In this document: positions 63,891 through 64,000 of the stretch, in pieces
Position numbering within the stretch: the first letter of the stretch is position 1
How the letters are laid out: every line of letters begins with the position of its first letter
The notes under the pieces: generated by a model
The model's input: the letters and a program-made list of their open reading frames with translations, nothing else
What the model was told of the DNA's origin: nothing
Database searches by the model: none
Assembly (NCBI GenBank): GCA_963965975.1
Contig: OZ014415.1
Coordinates: forward strand, 7,975,057 to 8,039,056
Source: Xestospongia bergquistia
Lineage: Eukaryota; Porifera; Demospongiae; Haplosclerida; Petrosiidae
Direction: 5' to 3'
DNA length: 64,000 bases
Program-made: the position numbers and the translations under genes

Positions 63891-64000
63891 TAAATAGGAG
63901 TATCTGACTAATTATAATAATCTACACAAAATAGATATTTCACTCTCTGTTGTGTGTTAGTATTTAGTAGCTTGGTCAACCACAGTGCTTTTTAGATGTA

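Overview
The window reads as nuclear DNA of an early-branching animal, most likely a demosponge of the Amphimedon type. It is AT-rich and gene-dense, with many short GT-AG introns and head-to-head gene pairs only about 90-170 bp apart. It combines metazoan genes (multi-PDZ polarity scaffold, HOOK, SARAF, TMEM59, NADK2, RPS28, TRAF/MATH) with Death- and TIR-domain genes of the kind expanded in sponges. The organism is an inference from gene content, not from a search. I saw no tRNA or rRNA gene, no CRISPR array, and no retroviral, LTR or Polinton element.

1-18.3 kb is a cluster of paralogous Death-domain genes on both strands: a partial + gene ending in a Death domain (to 2486), a TIR-Death gene (3825-6275), duplicated Death exons (6654-7539), a - Death gene (8380-11399), and a - gene encoding Death, one membrane segment and a ZU5-like domain (12328-17335, 485 aa). 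Paralogous introns and promoter pieces recur in direct and inverted orientation, so the cluster grew by local duplication.

18.3-21.2 kb holds an internally deleted DNA transposon with about 70-bp inverted repeats, carrying the N-terminal part of a THAP gene and of an opposed SWIM/YqaJ-type gene, then a hAT-like fragment and simple repeats.

21.25-40.44 kb (-) is one PATJ/MPDZ-type scaffold gene with an L27 domain and 12 PDZ domains. Divergent from it are SARAF (40983-42873, +), then HOOK (43242-47388, -) head to head with a TMEM59-like gene (47556-51426, +). Next come a short inverted-repeat element, RPS28 (52173-52474, -), a tail-to-tail pair of secreted GH36-like glycosidases (52578-54977 + and 55172-57541 -), NADK2 (57633-60504, +) and two coiled-coil/MATH TRAF-like genes (60672-61349 and 63213-63890, +) produced by a duplication that also copied NADK2 pieces.

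The most unusual signal is a 60-bp intronic minisatellite present in two introns of the PDZ gene and one of the TMEM59-like gene. In all three it lies in the sense orientation. Each unit carries a consensus 5' splice site, a TACTAAT branch-point-like motif, a CTAG acceptor and a 9-nt interval before the next donor, so it looks like a tandem array of mini-introns.
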